DNA of 64,000 nt from Larix kaempferi (lineage: Eukaryota > Streptophyta > Pinopsida > Pinales > Pinaceae): positions 227,001-291,000 of the forward strand of contig BSBM01002108.1 in assembly GCA_027924585.1 (NCBI GenBank). The letters are read 5' to 3'. Position 1 is the stretch's first letter. Every line of letters starts with the position of its first letter. A model generated the notes under the pieces. The model was not told the DNA's origin, ran no database searches, and was given only the letters and a program-made list of their open reading frames with translations. A program made the translations under genes and the position numbers. Shown here one piece after another: positions 44,732 through 56,954 of this stretch.

Positions 44732-45371
44732 TGTTAGCTTTTCATCATTTATTTCAATAGATCTAGGATCTTAAATAAAAGAACAACATGTATAGCATAT
44801 CAAGCATAAGAGACAAGAGACACAAAATATTTCACCAGGGAAAACCAAGAAGGTGAAAAACCTCGCAACTTCCTCAGAGATAGAATAAGCACCAATACAA
44901 AGATCACAAAGATAAAACCCCAAGAGATATATGACTGCAACAACTACTCCTCCACTTGTGCACACTCCTCCTCTCTCTCACTAATGCGAAGTGAGTGAAT
45001 GAGAGAATGTGTAAAATGAGAGAGACACACTCTCTATTTATACACTACTTCACTTGTCTTTTAACTCTAACTAGGTTGGCCCCAACTTAACCACTTAACA
45101 TAATGTTAACTGGGTCGACCCCCACTAGGGTGGTCTAATAACCCTTTAACCCACATTACTCATACAGGCCCGACCCCATTAAGGTGGTCTAATAACCTGT
45201 CAAGTATAAGTTACGACACTTACAATATAACTTGCGACACTTGCAAGTACAACGGACGACACTTCCAATCGGAGGAATAATACATCTCCATTGGGGATAC
45301 AATAAAGTACAAATACAATATACAAGTGAATACATAGAAGAATATCTTCCAAAGTTACAAATACATCAACA
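44732..45371 (-). repeat. 3' LTR of copia element 1
   Basis: About 640 bp, with a minus-strand TATA box GTATAAATAG at 45043-45034, also present in the partner LTR at 51004-50995. Confidence 0.88.
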
Positions 45372-45639
45372 CTCCCTCTTAACTAGGAAGGTATTCTGTA
45401 GACACAGGTCATCAATACATATAGGCACAAGTCTTCAATTCTGGAGTTGGATGATCGTCACTAAATCACAGAGCATCATCGTCACTGCTGCTGTATTCGT
45501 CATCTCGATCTCTAGGTTATCTCTCAATTTTTCTCATCATAGGAAGTTCTATAGAGCCAACCCTTTTTCATGCTGGATGTAGGCCTAGCCTCCTGTAGGT
45601 CTTCATCATCTTTGGCCATACTATGGATCCCAGGACTAA

Positions 45640-46790
45640 TTACGTGCGTCAACAAAACCTCTAAAGTGTATCCCAGGATCCTTTATGTGCCTAAGCATGA
45701 CCAACAAGATCTTCAAGGGAGCTATTACATGTGACCACCACAAAACCTCGAAAGAGCATACCAGGATTGATTACGAGCACACAGCTCAACCTATCGGATT
45801 TCCCAGGGCACTATTACATGTGGTCATGGAAAAACCTCAAAAGAGCATCCCAGGACTGATTACGAGCACACAAATCAACCTATCGGACAAAACCTAGCAA
45901 GAGCATTTGCCAGATCTCCCAGGGAGCTATTATATGCCATAGGAAAAACCTAGAAAGAGTATATGCAAATCTCCCAGGGTGCTATTATATGTCCTCCCAA
46001 GCAAAACCTCGAAAGAGCATTTTCCAGATCTCCCAGGGGGATATTATATGCCATAGAAAAAACCTACCAAGAGTATCTGCAAATCTCCCATGGCACTATT
46101 ATATGCTTATTTGCACAACCTGTCCACAACCAACCTGTAGCAAAACCTCGCAAGAGCATCCTAGCACAGACTATAGGATCTCCCAGGGAGTTATTACATG
46201 CTACCTGCACAATCTGTCCATGGCCACGGAGTATCATCCTGATACTCATGATCATACTAATCATCATCATACAGTACATCATCCTAATGCACATCATCAT
46301 CGCATGATCATCCTGATCATCATCACAGCATCGTCCTGATGCATATCATCATCGCATGATCATCTTGATCATCGTCATAGAATCGTCTTGATGCATATCA
46401 TCATCGCATGGTCATCCTGATCATCGTCCTGATGCATATCATCTGGAGCTTCATCCTGATACTCATCACACATGATCATCCTGATCATCATAGCATCGTC
46501 CTCTTCAGATCATCTCATCATCCATGGAGCACAAACCAGATGCACATCACTACAGCACTTACACCACCGACATGGGAGAACATATCTACCACCATTCAGG
46601 GAAGGCTCCAGCCCTTAATTTTTCACCATGGGAGAACACCTCTACCACCATGTGAAAAATGGCTTCAACCCTTACATCTACACCATGGGAAAACACATCT
46701 ACCATAATGTGAGAATGGCTCAGCAATTACATCACGACCATGGGAGAACAAATCTACAACCATGTCAGAAAATCCCATGTGCATCTGCGT
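45640..46790. repeat. Blocks of short tandem repeats in the 3' region of copia element 1
   Basis: Three successive repeat types are seen. At 45650-46200, AAAACCTCGAAAGAGCAT plus TCTCCCAGGG..CTATTA units recur every 60-120 bp. At 46215-46520, CATCCTGAT and CATCATCGCATGATCAT units recur at about 60 bp. At 46570-46790, CCATGGGAGAACA..TCTACCACCATGT units recur at about 60 bp. They lie between the pol stop and the 3' LTR. Confidence 0.75.
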
Positions 46791-46802
46791 CTTCGAGACT
46801 CA

Positions 46803-47894
46803 TCACTTCCCCTTGGAAGGAACCTCGATCTGAAGTACACCAAGCCTTTTTCTGAAGTACTCGAACTTCACTCTAGCTAGTTGTTTGGTCAACACATCTG
46901 CAATCTTCTCATCCATCGCAACATACAAGAGCTTAACTACTCCTCTTTGCACCATATCCCTGATATAGTGATATTTGATCTTGATATGCTTTGACTTGTC
47001 ATGGAACACCGGTTTCTTTGAAAACTTCACACAACTATGGTTGTCACAATAGATACACATAGAATCTAATTGGAGATCAACTAAATCAGACAGTATCTTC
47101 CTTATCCATACTTCCTCACAACTAGCCGAACAAGCTGTGACATACTCTGCTTCAGATGTACTTAGTGCTACGCAGGACTGCTTCCTGCTAAACCAAGAGA
47201 TGACACCTGATCCCATACTGAAGCAGCATCCCGAAGTGCTCTTCCTATCTTCAACACTTCCTGCCCAATATGAATCAACATAACCCTCCAGGTTAACCTT
47301 TTGATTCACATCATACTTGAGCCCATAATCAACCGTACCCTTCAGGTACCTCAGAATATGCTTTACAGCAATCAGGTGAAGATGTCTAGGATCCATCAGG
47401 AACTGGCTCAAGGTGTTCACCGCAAATAAAATATTTGGTCTCGTGTTCGTCAGGTACATCAAGGACCCAATCATCTGACGATACATCATGGCATGAACCG
47501 AATCTGATGAAGCATCACTCAATAGCTTTAGGTTCGATGCCATAGGTGTGGCCATGGCCTTGCAGTCCATCATCCCAAACCGCTTCAGGATCTCTGCTGC
47601 ATACTTGCCTTGTTCAAGGAATATTCCATCTGTACTCTGCCACACCTCCATACCTAGAAAGTAATTCATCATGCCCAAGTCTTTCATCTCGAACTCGGTA
47701 GCAAGCTTCCTGTTCGTGTCGGCAATCAATCTATCCTCACCTGTCACAAACATTGCCTTGTATTTCTCTATGCTTCCATCTGCAGCATGCTTGATCTTGT
47801 AGATCCACTTGGAAGTCACAACAGACTTCCCTTCTGGTCTCGGGACCACATCCCAGACATCATTCTTCATGATCGACTGGTATTCCTCGATCAT
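46803..47894 (-). pseudogene. pol: Copia 1 pol: RT remnant fused to RNase H, catalytic RT core missing
   Basis: This is an uninterrupted 363-codon frame. It opens with the RT N-terminal block (MKNDVWDVVPRPEGK, SKWIYKIKHAADGSIEKYKA). At about 47745 it jumps straight to MFVTGEDRLIAD, which in complete copia elements lies behind the catalytic YVDD, so fingers and palm are gone without loss of frame. The RT C-terminus (EFEMKDLGMMNYFLGMEVW) and RNase H follow, with SYWAGSVEDRKSTSG, STSEAEYV, CDNHSCVKF and DVLTKQLA. The same junction is seen in copia element 2. Upstream, the frame of 47860-48075 holds the linker (IEDIEEFEVPRIRDA). Confidence 0.88.
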
Positions 47895-48025
47895 GGCATT
47901 CTTCCATTACTGCATCCCGGATCCTGGGAACTTCAAATTCTTCAATATCTTCAATAGATAGTGAGCTTCGTTGTTGGAACAAATGTTGTTGTCCTTCTTT
48001 TGTAGGTGATTGCACATTATCTTTC

Positions 48026-48431
48026 CTAAAAGTCAAATTCAATTGCATGATTAGAAACTTCTCATAGTTTTTCAAAACAAATTCTTATGCATAAAGACAT
48101 ATGTCATACAGTCATGCAATTATCTTAGTCAATGCTTCAATACAACATTTATCCATATCCTGTATTCACACGATCACTTTCTAGATGCCTTCCATCTCTA
48201 CCAGAACATTTGTTAAGAGTGTGCACAACTCCCAACATGTTAGCAAAGAGGTTTCATTATAAATAAGTAGCAATGGAATGTTGTATAGTACCATAGACCA
48301 CTTACCCATTACTTGCATATTAGTAGATCTTGTTCATTAATGCAACTTTTCTACCTAAATCTAGAAACATAAGTATGAATGGAAATCATCATTTAAGTAT
48401 TCATATATATAATAAATGACAATTCAAATAC
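48026..48431 (-). other. Intron-like insert in the pol linker of copia element 1
   Basis: On the minus strand AACAAAGATAA/GTATTTG begins and GACTTTTAG/GAAAGAT ends a 406 nt A/T-rich stretch with no coding potential. Removing it joins ...NKD-K to KDNVQSPTKEG in frame (phase 2). The other copia copy has an equivalent 414 nt insert at the same place. Confidence 0.5.
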
Positions 48432-49376
48432 TTATCTTTGTTTAGTTGTAGCGTGGACTCCCTCTCAATCTTTACTTCCTTGCAGGAACTACTGGAGTGT
48501 GCTCCCTCTTGATCTTTGCTTCCTTGATTATCTGTCCTTGAACTTATATCCATCCTGGACCATTATGCATGCTTAAGTGTGCACTAGTGTCATCATTGTG
48601 TCATCCTCAAGATCTCATACATAATCATACATTCATTAGTATAATCTCAATACTATCAAGATATTGTGATTCTAAATAATCTTAAACATCTATGCTCATG
48701 GTTATTTCATACACAGGTAATTTGTCATAAGTGTTAGTATTCAAGGTTTCACAAAGTACTTCTTTTACTCATGCATATTCTTATTTGACCATAGGACTCT
48801 TCTAATTTGTCATATCATCAATCAAAGTAAGAAGCATAATATGCATAAACCCATGATTACTCAAACTTATAACTTCATGAATAATCATTATCAATCATAC
48901 AAAAGTATAGTTATCTAAGATCCTAACATGAAGTAGGATTCTAAATCGATATAGGAAAAACATACCTGGATTATCATGCTTGTCTAACATACCCAAATAA
49001 TGTCTTCTTTGTTCTCTTGGAAATCTTGTGCTAGCAACTTGCATATCTCATAAGTTAACCATTGTAGAACCAAATATACATACCTCATAAGTACAGCTTC
49101 TATGTGATCCATGATTATGGATGAGTCTTTGTCTTCATGTCACCATGGTCATATGTTCTTGATCTATAACTTGATTTGTCTTTCTTGATGTACCTTTCAT
49201 GTTAGTGGACAACATCATCCTCATACAACAACACAGTGTATTAGTACAATCATAAGTGTCATAACCCTAATCAATGAATGTATTCACATGCATTCATACT
49301 TTTACTAGGGTGATAAGACAAGTCTAAAATTAATCAAGATTGTACTAACATATCATGAACAGATTTCAAAACATAC
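48432..49376. other. Non-coding interior of copia element 1
   Basis: Nearly 1 kb of A/T-rich sequence where gag, protease and integrase should be. Only short coding-like scraps remain (for example EAKIKREHTPVV near 48520, minus). A GTATGTTTTG at 49374-49365 directly after the gag remnant looks like a 5' splice site. Confidence 0.4.
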
Positions 49377-49530
49377 CTGTATCTCTTCAAGTCGTACATG
49401 TCGGGATTGCTTGTAGCCTTCTTATGTAAGGCCTTAGCCTCATCTCCCTCTGGAACTGGAACTTCTTCACTTATGCAGGTGTCCAATTCATTCTCTTCTA
49501 GGATTAACCCAATCCACTTTGATTTGTTGC
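49375..49530 (-). pseudogene. gag: Copia 1 gag N-terminal remnant
   Basis: The minus frame reads WIGLILEENELDTCISEE, VPVPEGDEAKALHKK and then DMYDLKRYR before ending at a GT sequence. The ELD..ISEEVP.PEGDEAKA block is typical of the copia-type gag N-terminal domain. The rest of gag is absent here. Confidence 0.6.
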
Positions 49531-49709
49531 AACTAGATCTAGAGCTAGATTAGGGTTTGACAGAGAAACCCTAAAAATTCAAACTTTCAATTTCAAACTT
49601 ATGATTGGATGAAAAATGCGCCTTGCTAAGCTGATCAAGTTGGTATACTTCAATTTTGAAAACTGCAAAATTTGACCCCTCAAAATTGCCTTTGAAACTT
49701 TTGGATCTT

Positions 49710-50000
49710 CTGGTCAAAATCTCGAACTAGGGTTTGATAATGCCTGGGGTTCTTCCCAGCCAAAAGGTTCGATCTTGTGCTCTAAACTTCGATTTTTCTG
49801 AGGAGCATCCAGCTGTGGTCACAGATTTAAAAAATTCCAACTTTTGCAGAAACACTACTTTTCCACCTTTCTGATCAAAATCCCGAACTAGGGTTTGATG
49901 GAACCCAAGGTTCTGCCCAACCAAAAAATTCGATCTTGGTCTCTAAATTTCAATTTTCTTGAGGAGCGAAATCCTATACTGAGATCACTCCAAAATTCCA
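49710..50000. repeat. Diverged direct duplication of about 160 bp in the copia 1 leader
   Basis: The block with GAACTAGGGTTTGAT, CCAAAA(A/G)(A/G)TTCGATCTTG and TTTTCTTGAGGAGC-like words occurs twice, starting near 49720 and 49885. It lies in the untranslated leader on the minus strand. Confidence 0.7.
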
Positions 50001-50691
50001 CTTCTGTCAAAAGCCCTAATTTCCCGTAGCAGTGACAAGCCAAAAATGAGAATGCTCAAAATCCAATTCTATTCCACAGAAATATGTGCCTTATTATTTC
50101 TGGTGCATCTTTGAAATTTCTGATCCACAGGGTCTGAAACTTTGGCTTGTTTTATCCTGACCTGTCGTCTTTCCAACTCCACAGGTTTGACCTCAAATGG
50201 ATTCTCTGAGAGAGAGATATTCCAAATGTCGCAACGTGACCTGTTTATGGGATAAAACAGGATAGTGAACTTGTACGGAGTGACATGTGTCACTAGTTCA
50301 ACTTCGGCCTCTGAAAAGGGGACTCATGAAACTAAAGTCCGTTCCCTTATTGCCACATTTTACATAATTTCATTTGGAGCTTCCTAGCCCAATTTGTGAC
50401 CTTTTTTCCTAGGTCACTTGTTTATGAATGAGATCTAGAAGATGCAGAAACCCTAACTTGTATAGATGATAAATCACAAAGTACAATGAATCTGATGTTG
50501 TGCTTCGGACACAAGGTACATGGGGATGTTATATTCGATCTATAAATGTTTCAAAACCTGGACCTTTGTAAAAATGGATTTATAGTGAAAGTTCCACGAT
50601 GACTGGTTTTTTCTATATCAAGCCCTAGCTTCCAATTTATCGTAAGTGCAACAAGTGTCATAAATGCCATACCATGCCTTCCTTCAAGCTA

Positions 50692-50703
50692 GCTTTGATA
50701 CCA
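50692..50703 (-). other. Primer-binding site of copia element 1
   Basis: The minus strand reads TGGTATCAAAGC right behind the 5' LTR. It is one base different from the usual TGGTATCAGAGC initiator-Met site. Confidence 0.85.
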
Positions 50704-51325
50704 TGTTAGTTTTTCATCATTTAATTCAATAGATCTAGGATCTCAACTGAAATAACAACATGTACATCATATCAAGCATGAGAGACAAGAGACAAGAGAC
50801 ACAAAACATTTCACCAAGGAAAACCAAGAAGGTGAAAAACCCCGCAACTTCCTCGGAGATAGAATAAGCACCAATAAAAATATCACAAAGATCAAACCCC
50901 AAGAGATATATGACTGCAGCAACTACTCCTCCTCTCTCTCACTAATGCGAAGTGAGTGAATGAGAGAATGTGTAAAATGAGAGAGACACACTCTCTATTT
51001 ATACACTACTTCACTTGTCTTTTACCTCTAACTAGGTCGGCCCCAACTTAACCACTTAACATAATGTTGACTGGGCCGACCCCCACTAGGGTGGTGTAAT
51101 AACCCTTTAACCCACATGACTCATTCAGGGCCGACCCCATTAAGGTGGTCTAATAACCCATCAAGTATAAGTTACGCAATATAACTTGCGACACTTGCAA
51201 GTACAACTGACGACACTTCCAATCAGTGGAATAGTACATCTCCATTGGGGATACAATAAAGTACAAATACAATATATAAGTGAATACATAGAAGAATATC
51301 TTCTGAAGTTACAAATCCATCAACA
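50704..51325 (-). repeat. 5' LTR of copia element 1
   Basis: About 622 bp, close to the left LTR, bearing the minus-strand TATA box at 51004-50995. Confidence 0.88.
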
Positions 51326-53268
51326 CCAGGTGTTGTATGCATGGTGTGGGGGGGGCCCTAGCTGAAACCCGGCGTCTGGAATCCATTGGAATCGACGGAT
51401 TCTCTATCGAAGTCACGGTTTTATTGATACCATCATTTTGTCAGGCACCCTCGGACCATTTAGGGACACTTTGAGGATTTGCTCCAGGGCCATGGAACCC
51501 AAACCGATGAGAGAGCATGGATTCCGTCGGATCCCACAAGTGCGTATGGCCATTGTGGACATGTTCATGGTGTCCATGCATGCCCAGGAGCCTTTGGATC
51601 ATAAATGACCCCCTTGAGCAAGATTGGCATGGTCTTCACTGAGCAAAACCCTAGCTCTGGAGATGGCACATTAGCACCATTTCCGTGCATTCTAGGAACG
51701 ATGTGGGGGGGCCCTAGCTGAAACCCGAAGTCCGAAATCCATCGGAATCGAAGAATTCACTACCGGAGTTATGGTTTTGGTGCTACGGGCATTTTCGTCA
51801 GGCACCCAGGGGCCTTTCAGAGACACTTTGAGGATTTGCTCTGGGGCCACAAAACCCAAACCGACGAGCGGGATTGGATTTCGTCGGCTTCCACACATGC
51901 ATATGACCATTTTGGACCTGTCCATGGTGTCCATGCACACCTGGGGGCCTTCGGATGAGAAATGACCCCCTTGAGTGAAATTGGAATGGCCTTCACTAAG
52001 TAAATCCCTAGCTCCGGAGATGGCACATTGGAACCATTTCCGGGCGTTGTAGGCACGGTGTAGGGGGGGGGGCAACTGAAACCTGACGTGTGGAATCCAT
52101 TGGAATAGATGGATCTGCTACTGGAGGCATGGTTTTGGTGTTACAGTCATTTTCGTCAGGCACCCCGGGGCCATTCACGAACACTTTGAGGATTTGCTCT
52201 GGGGCCACGGAACCCAAACCGACAAGCAGGCTTGGATTCCATCAGCTCCCACACGTGCGTATGGCCATTGTGGATGTGGTAACGATGGCCACACATTCTC
52301 GGGAGCCTTCGGATCATAAATGATCCCCTTGAGCAAGATTGACATGGCCTTCACTGAGCAAAACCCTAGCTTCGGAGATGGAACATTGGCACCCTTTCTG
52401 GGCGTTGTAGGGACAGTGTGGGGGGGCCCTGGTGGAAACTCAATGTCTGAAATCCATCGGAATCAACAGATTCGCTATCGGAGTCACGGTTTTGGTGCTA
52501 CGGGCATTTTCATTAGGCACCTCGGGGCCATTCAGGGACACTTTGAGGATTTGCTCTGGGGGCACAGAACCCAAACCGGCAAGCGGGCTTGGATTCCATA
52601 GGCTCCCACACGTGCATATGGACATTGTGGACATGTTCATGCTGGCCACGTATGCCCAGGGGCCTTCGGATCATAAATGACCCCCTTGAGCAAGATTGGC
52701 ATGGCCTTCATTGAGCAAAACCCTAGCTCCGGAGATGGAACATTAGCACCATTACCAGGCATTGTAGGCACGGTGTGGGGGGGGGGCTAGCTGAAACCCG
52801 ACGTCCGGAATCCATCGGAATCGACGAATTCTCTACCAGATTCATGGTTTTGTTGCTACAGGAATTTTCGTCAAGCACCCCGGGGCCATTCAGGGACACT
52901 TTGAGGATTTGCTCCAGGGCCACGGAACCCAAACTGGCGAGCGGGATTGGATTCCATTGGATCCCACACTTGTGTATGGCCATTGTGGACATGTTCACGG
53001 TGACCATGCACGCGCAGGGGCCTTCGGATGAGAAATGGCCCCCTTGAGAGAAATTGGAATGGCTTTCACTGAGCAAAACCCTAGCTCTGTAGATGGCACA
53101 TTGGCACCATTTCTGGGCACTATAGGCACGGTGTTGGGGGTCTCGTAGCTGAAACCCGACGTCCGGAATCCATCGTAATCGACGGATTCGCTACCGGAGT
53201 CACGGTTTTGGTGCTATGAGCATTGTTTCTAGGCACCTCGTGGCCATTCAGGGACACTTTGAAGATGT
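51326..53268. repeat. Satellite family B, right part (about 5.4 copies)
   Basis: Monomers resume at CCAGGTGTTGTATGCATGG. The anchor GATCATAAA/GATGAGAAA recurs at about 51598, 51954, 52314, 52670 and 53027, continuing the class order of the left part. The array stops at 53268 within a monomer, shortly after GGGACACTTTGAAG. Confidence 0.93.
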
Positions 53269-53279
53269 CAAAGGATGTG

Positions 53280-54490
53280 CACCTATAATAATTCAGTCTT
53301 AGTGTTCTTACTTGATTTGAGAAGTTGCTTTCTTTGCTATTAAACTATGCAATTTCCTTCAAACTTCTGTTCATTGTCATAATGGATACATGGAACTTAA
53401 TTAAAAAAAATTCTACTATCATTTGCAAAAAATAAGATAGCTAAATTAGATTTTGTTTTCAACCTATTAAGTTCCCTTGTGCATACTTTGTGTTGCTTTG
53501 TCGTAATGATATATTATCCACATTTCACTTTGCTTAATTTTTTGACATGTCCATTCAAAAACTAATAGACATAGTGCATATGGAAATAAAGAATTATTCC
53601 AGTGTAGAATGTGTGTTGAAGAATGTAAAGTGTCTATGGTGCATCCCAAAATGTCCAAGATCCAATGTTAACTACTAGCCAATGTAAATAGAAGAGTGCA
53701 TATGTGGCTTGAAATAAATACATCATTTTTGCTACAAATGCCCAGAAGGAATAGTAAAACACATCTATATAGGAAACTTGTAAATTGTTGGTTTATATTA
53801 TAAATAAGTAGTCATATTTTGATTAGCAAAGGATTCAAGAAATAGGTCACAATCAATATATCATGTGCTAAGTTTTTCAGTATAGACTCCATGTCTATTA
53901 GATATGAAAGTTGGGTGATTTTTACACTAGTTTGACAAGCTGTTTTTTTTGTTATCAAATTATGTAGTTTCCCTTACACTGTCATTTGAAACAATGGATA
54001 AATAGAACTTAATCATATTTTTCTTGTATATTTTGCAAAAACTAAGATAGATGCATTAAATTTTCTTTTCATCCTATTCAGTTTGCATGTGAATACTATG
54101 TGTTGCATTGTTGTACTGATATATTAATGACCTTTGACTTTTCCTTGTTTTTTGTCTTCTCATTAACAAATTAATAGGCATGCATTAATAACTGAGTTTA
54201 GAAGGCTGATTTGAAGTGACATATTGATGTGTATGTTGGATGTTGTGTGTATGTGTGTATGTGAATTTGCTCGATGTGTGCATATTGTATGTGAACACAA
54301 TTTACTATAACAAATACTATTATTACATTCTCAATGTACCCCCATAAAACATATAGTATAAAGCATTATATGGAAACCCATTCATATACAAGGGACTCAT
54401 ATTGAGGTCACTTGGTGTCTAGAAATAACATCTATATGTATGTGAAAAAATTTCCATAAGATTGTTATTGAAGACAAAATCATGTATGCA
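53280..54490. repeat. Diverged tandem duplication, unit of about 610 bp
   Basis: The order CTATTAAACTATGCAATTTC, AATGGATACATGGAACTTAA, TTTGCAAAAAATAAGATAG, CTTTGTGTTGCTTTGTCGTA, AACTAATAGACAT (53338-53570) is repeated in diverged form from about 53950 (TTATCAAATTATGTAGTTTC, AATGGATAAATAGAACTTAA, TTTGCAAAAACTAAGATAG, TATGTGTTGCATTGTTGTA, AAATTAATAGGCAT). It directly abuts the satellite block and has no coding potential. Confidence 0.7.
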
Positions 54491-54669
54491 AAATGTAATC
54501 AAAGACAAAGTCATATAGACAAGTGCAAATCCATCTATTAATATGAAAAAATGATCCAATCATGTACACATTTTGGAAAATGGAACATCGTTCCCAACGT
54601 CTATATAATGGCAACTTGTTCCCTATAAAAAATATGGCAAATCGTGGCTAGTGTACATAGGAAGGTTTA

Positions 54670-55814
54670 TCAATCCTCCTGCCCACCCTCGGAGCTCCCA
54701 GGTGCATCTCCAAAATCAATCTTACTCTTCTTTGTTCTAGAGGAAGATGGGTCCTTCTGGCGACTTGGACCACGTCCCATGGGCCCTAAAATGACAACAA
54801 TAATATGTCAACTTTTCTTGACAATTATACAAGTATAAAACATAATTTAAAAATAAATAAAAAAGTTTTCAAATCTTAAATAACTCACTGCATGCAAGAC
54901 TGTAAGTCGTGAGGGGGTCTCTCTCCTCTGTGCTTGAAGTATTTCAGCAAAGCCACCCTGCAACATTTAGAAAAATCAGATAAATGATGAAATTATATGC
55001 ATATAGTAATTTTCATTAAAATTGAACGATATTTTCGTAAACTAGTCAATCTCACTGTGAACACAACTAACTGGTCTTCAGGGCTGGCGGATGGAGCAGT
55101 TGGTTGGAAAACCTGCTCCGATGCTAGGGTGAATTGTATAGGGGTGGATGTAGCCACATCAACGGTGGCTACACCACTAGGGGGAATAGTTGAAGAAGGA
55201 TATGTGGAAGAAGGAGGCATGGACTGGCGTGGGATAAGTGTAGATGCATGTCTAGGGCGATAAACCCCAACTGGTTGTAATATGGATGGGGCCACCGTGG
55301 AAGGGGAAGTGAGTGTGGTGGGGGAATGTGGGGCGGGGTGAGGTATGTGTTGTGGTGGAGGGATGGGTGAATGTGGATGGGTGTTATATTGGGGTCGGAT
55401 GGGGGAGGGTGGAAACATGAGAAACTGTAACGGAGGTGGTGGAAAGGTTGGGATGGGGTGATGGGACACAGGATATGAAACAGAAGGGGGAGCTGGATGG
55501 AAGTGTGGTGCTAGATAGGAGGGGGGGGTTGGATGGAAGGGGTGGGGAGGGATGCATGGAAGGGGGCATGTATGCCAGGGGATACAACCGGCATATACAG
55601 TGGCTAAAGGCCGGGGAGGGAGGGATAGTGCAACTGGAAGGCCAAGGTGCTCGCACCTGCATACACATTTATAAACTCATAGTTTAATATAGAAAAATAT
55701 TAATATACACAGATAATTAATCATATTTGAAATTAAATTTATACTTTAATACACACGATACCTACACATGTGGAGATCTGTTGATCCACGGTGGGGATGG
55801 CTGGTCGTTGGAGC
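54670..55814 (-). pseudogene. 3' part of an unrecognised spliced proline-rich gene
   Basis: Four exons are suggested on the minus strand by matching splice sites: 55814-55766, 55656-55072, 54957-54889 and 54785-54670, separated by introns of 109, 114 and 103 nt, all GT-AG. The large exon encodes a Pro/His/Ser-rich stretch (for example IPTFPPPPLQF) followed by GVATVDVATSTPIQF and SASPEDQ. The third exon adds VALLKYFKHRGERPPHDL. The last exon has a natural-looking C-terminus in one frame (GRGPSRQKDPSSSRTKKS... GGQED, then TGA at 54672-54670), but the splice I infer enters another frame. A shift within the proline stretch near 55480-55560 is also likely. The 5' part is missing, probably beyond the copia insertion at 56157. 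I do not recognise the family; host gene remnant or captured gene are both possible. Confidence 0.45.
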
Positions 55815-56156
55815 CTGCGGACACTTGTGCGAACACTAAAATATTTATATTGAATTTATAAAAACAATATTAAACACAATTCCAATGAGAATGAAAATGA
55901 TAGTACTTAAAAAACATGGCTGCAATTAATTTAGATTCAAGTTAAATTATTACCAGAGACAAACAATTAATTCCTTAATAGTGGTAAAAGTATAGTATCC
56001 AACAATAGGGAGTAGATGATCACATCAACTAATGATTACCTTGTTATGAGAGGTAAATGTGTGATTGTATTATAGGTTTAAATGTTAATCCAAATCTGAT
56101 ATGATTATCCCAGCAGTATAAATATCACCTCAACTTTAGTTTTGGATTGAAGTAAG
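55815..56156. other. A/T-rich stretch, probably intron of the proline-rich gene
   Basis: 342 bp with no coding frame between the first visible exon and the copia 2 LTR. A TTTTTAAGTACTATC-like pyrimidine stretch precedes the exon on the minus strand, compatible with an intron. Confidence 0.35.
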
Positions 56157-56745
56157 TGTTATTTTTTCATCATTTAATTCAATATGATCTAGGATCTTAA
56201 CTGAGAGAACAACATGTACATCATATCAAACAAAAGAGATAAGAGACACAAAGCATTTCACCGAGGAAACCATAAAGGAGAAAACCTCGCAACTTCCTCA
56301 GAGATAGAATGAGCAATAATACAAAACCCCAAAACAAGAATATGATCTCCAACAGCTTAATCCTCCTCCACTTGTGCGAACGCCTCCTCTCTCTCACTAA
56401 TGCGAAGTGAGTGAGTTTGTGAATGAATCAAATAGAGAGGAGCACCCTCTATATTTATACTTTACTTTCCACTTAGAATTAACCCCAAACAGGTCATACC
56501 CTAAGTGTAATTGACTGGGCTGACTTCTCTACGAGAGTCTAATAACCCATTAATAACTTAAATCTGGGGTCTAATGCCCCGACATACATGGGAGGATTGA
56601 CCTCAATGACTTTACATGACCCAAGTACAATAATGACTTCTCTGACTAGAGGAATAAACATCTCCATTGGAGGTACAACAATAAAATACAAATACAATAT
56701 AAAATATACAAGTGAATATATTCCGAAGTTACAAATACATCAACG
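56157..56745 (-). repeat. 3' LTR of copia element 2
   Basis: About 589 bp, ending CATCAACG (terminal A lost). A minus-strand TATA-like GTATAAATATAG lies at about 56462-56451. Confidence 0.85.
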
Positions 56746-56954
56746 CTCCCTCTTAACAAGGAAGGTATTCTCTTGACACAGTTCATCGGCACAAGTCTTC
56801 ATCCCTGGAGGATCATCAACAAATATACAGAGCCAATCCTTTTTCATGATGGATGTAGGCCTAGCCTCCATGTAGGTCTTCATCATTTCTGCAAGCAAGC
56901 CATCAAGTAGGTACATCTCAGGACTGATTACACTGCTTGTGCAAAACCTGCAAG

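Larger units (their letters stand above)
44732..51325 (-). mobile_element. Copia (Ty1) element 1, inserted into satellite family B
   Basis: LTRs lie at 44732-45371 and 50704-51325 (about 640 and 622 bp). On the plus strand both start TGTTAG and end CATCAACA. Flanking pentamers CCGGG and CCAGG differ by one G-to-A change, consistent with a target duplication, and the satellite monomer resumes exactly behind it. The primer site TGGTATCAAAGC is on the minus strand at 50703-50692 and a purine tract lies next to the left LTR. The interior (minus strand) has a gag remnant, long non-coding stretches, and a pol frame lacking the RT core, so the element is non-autonomous. Confidence 0.9.
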
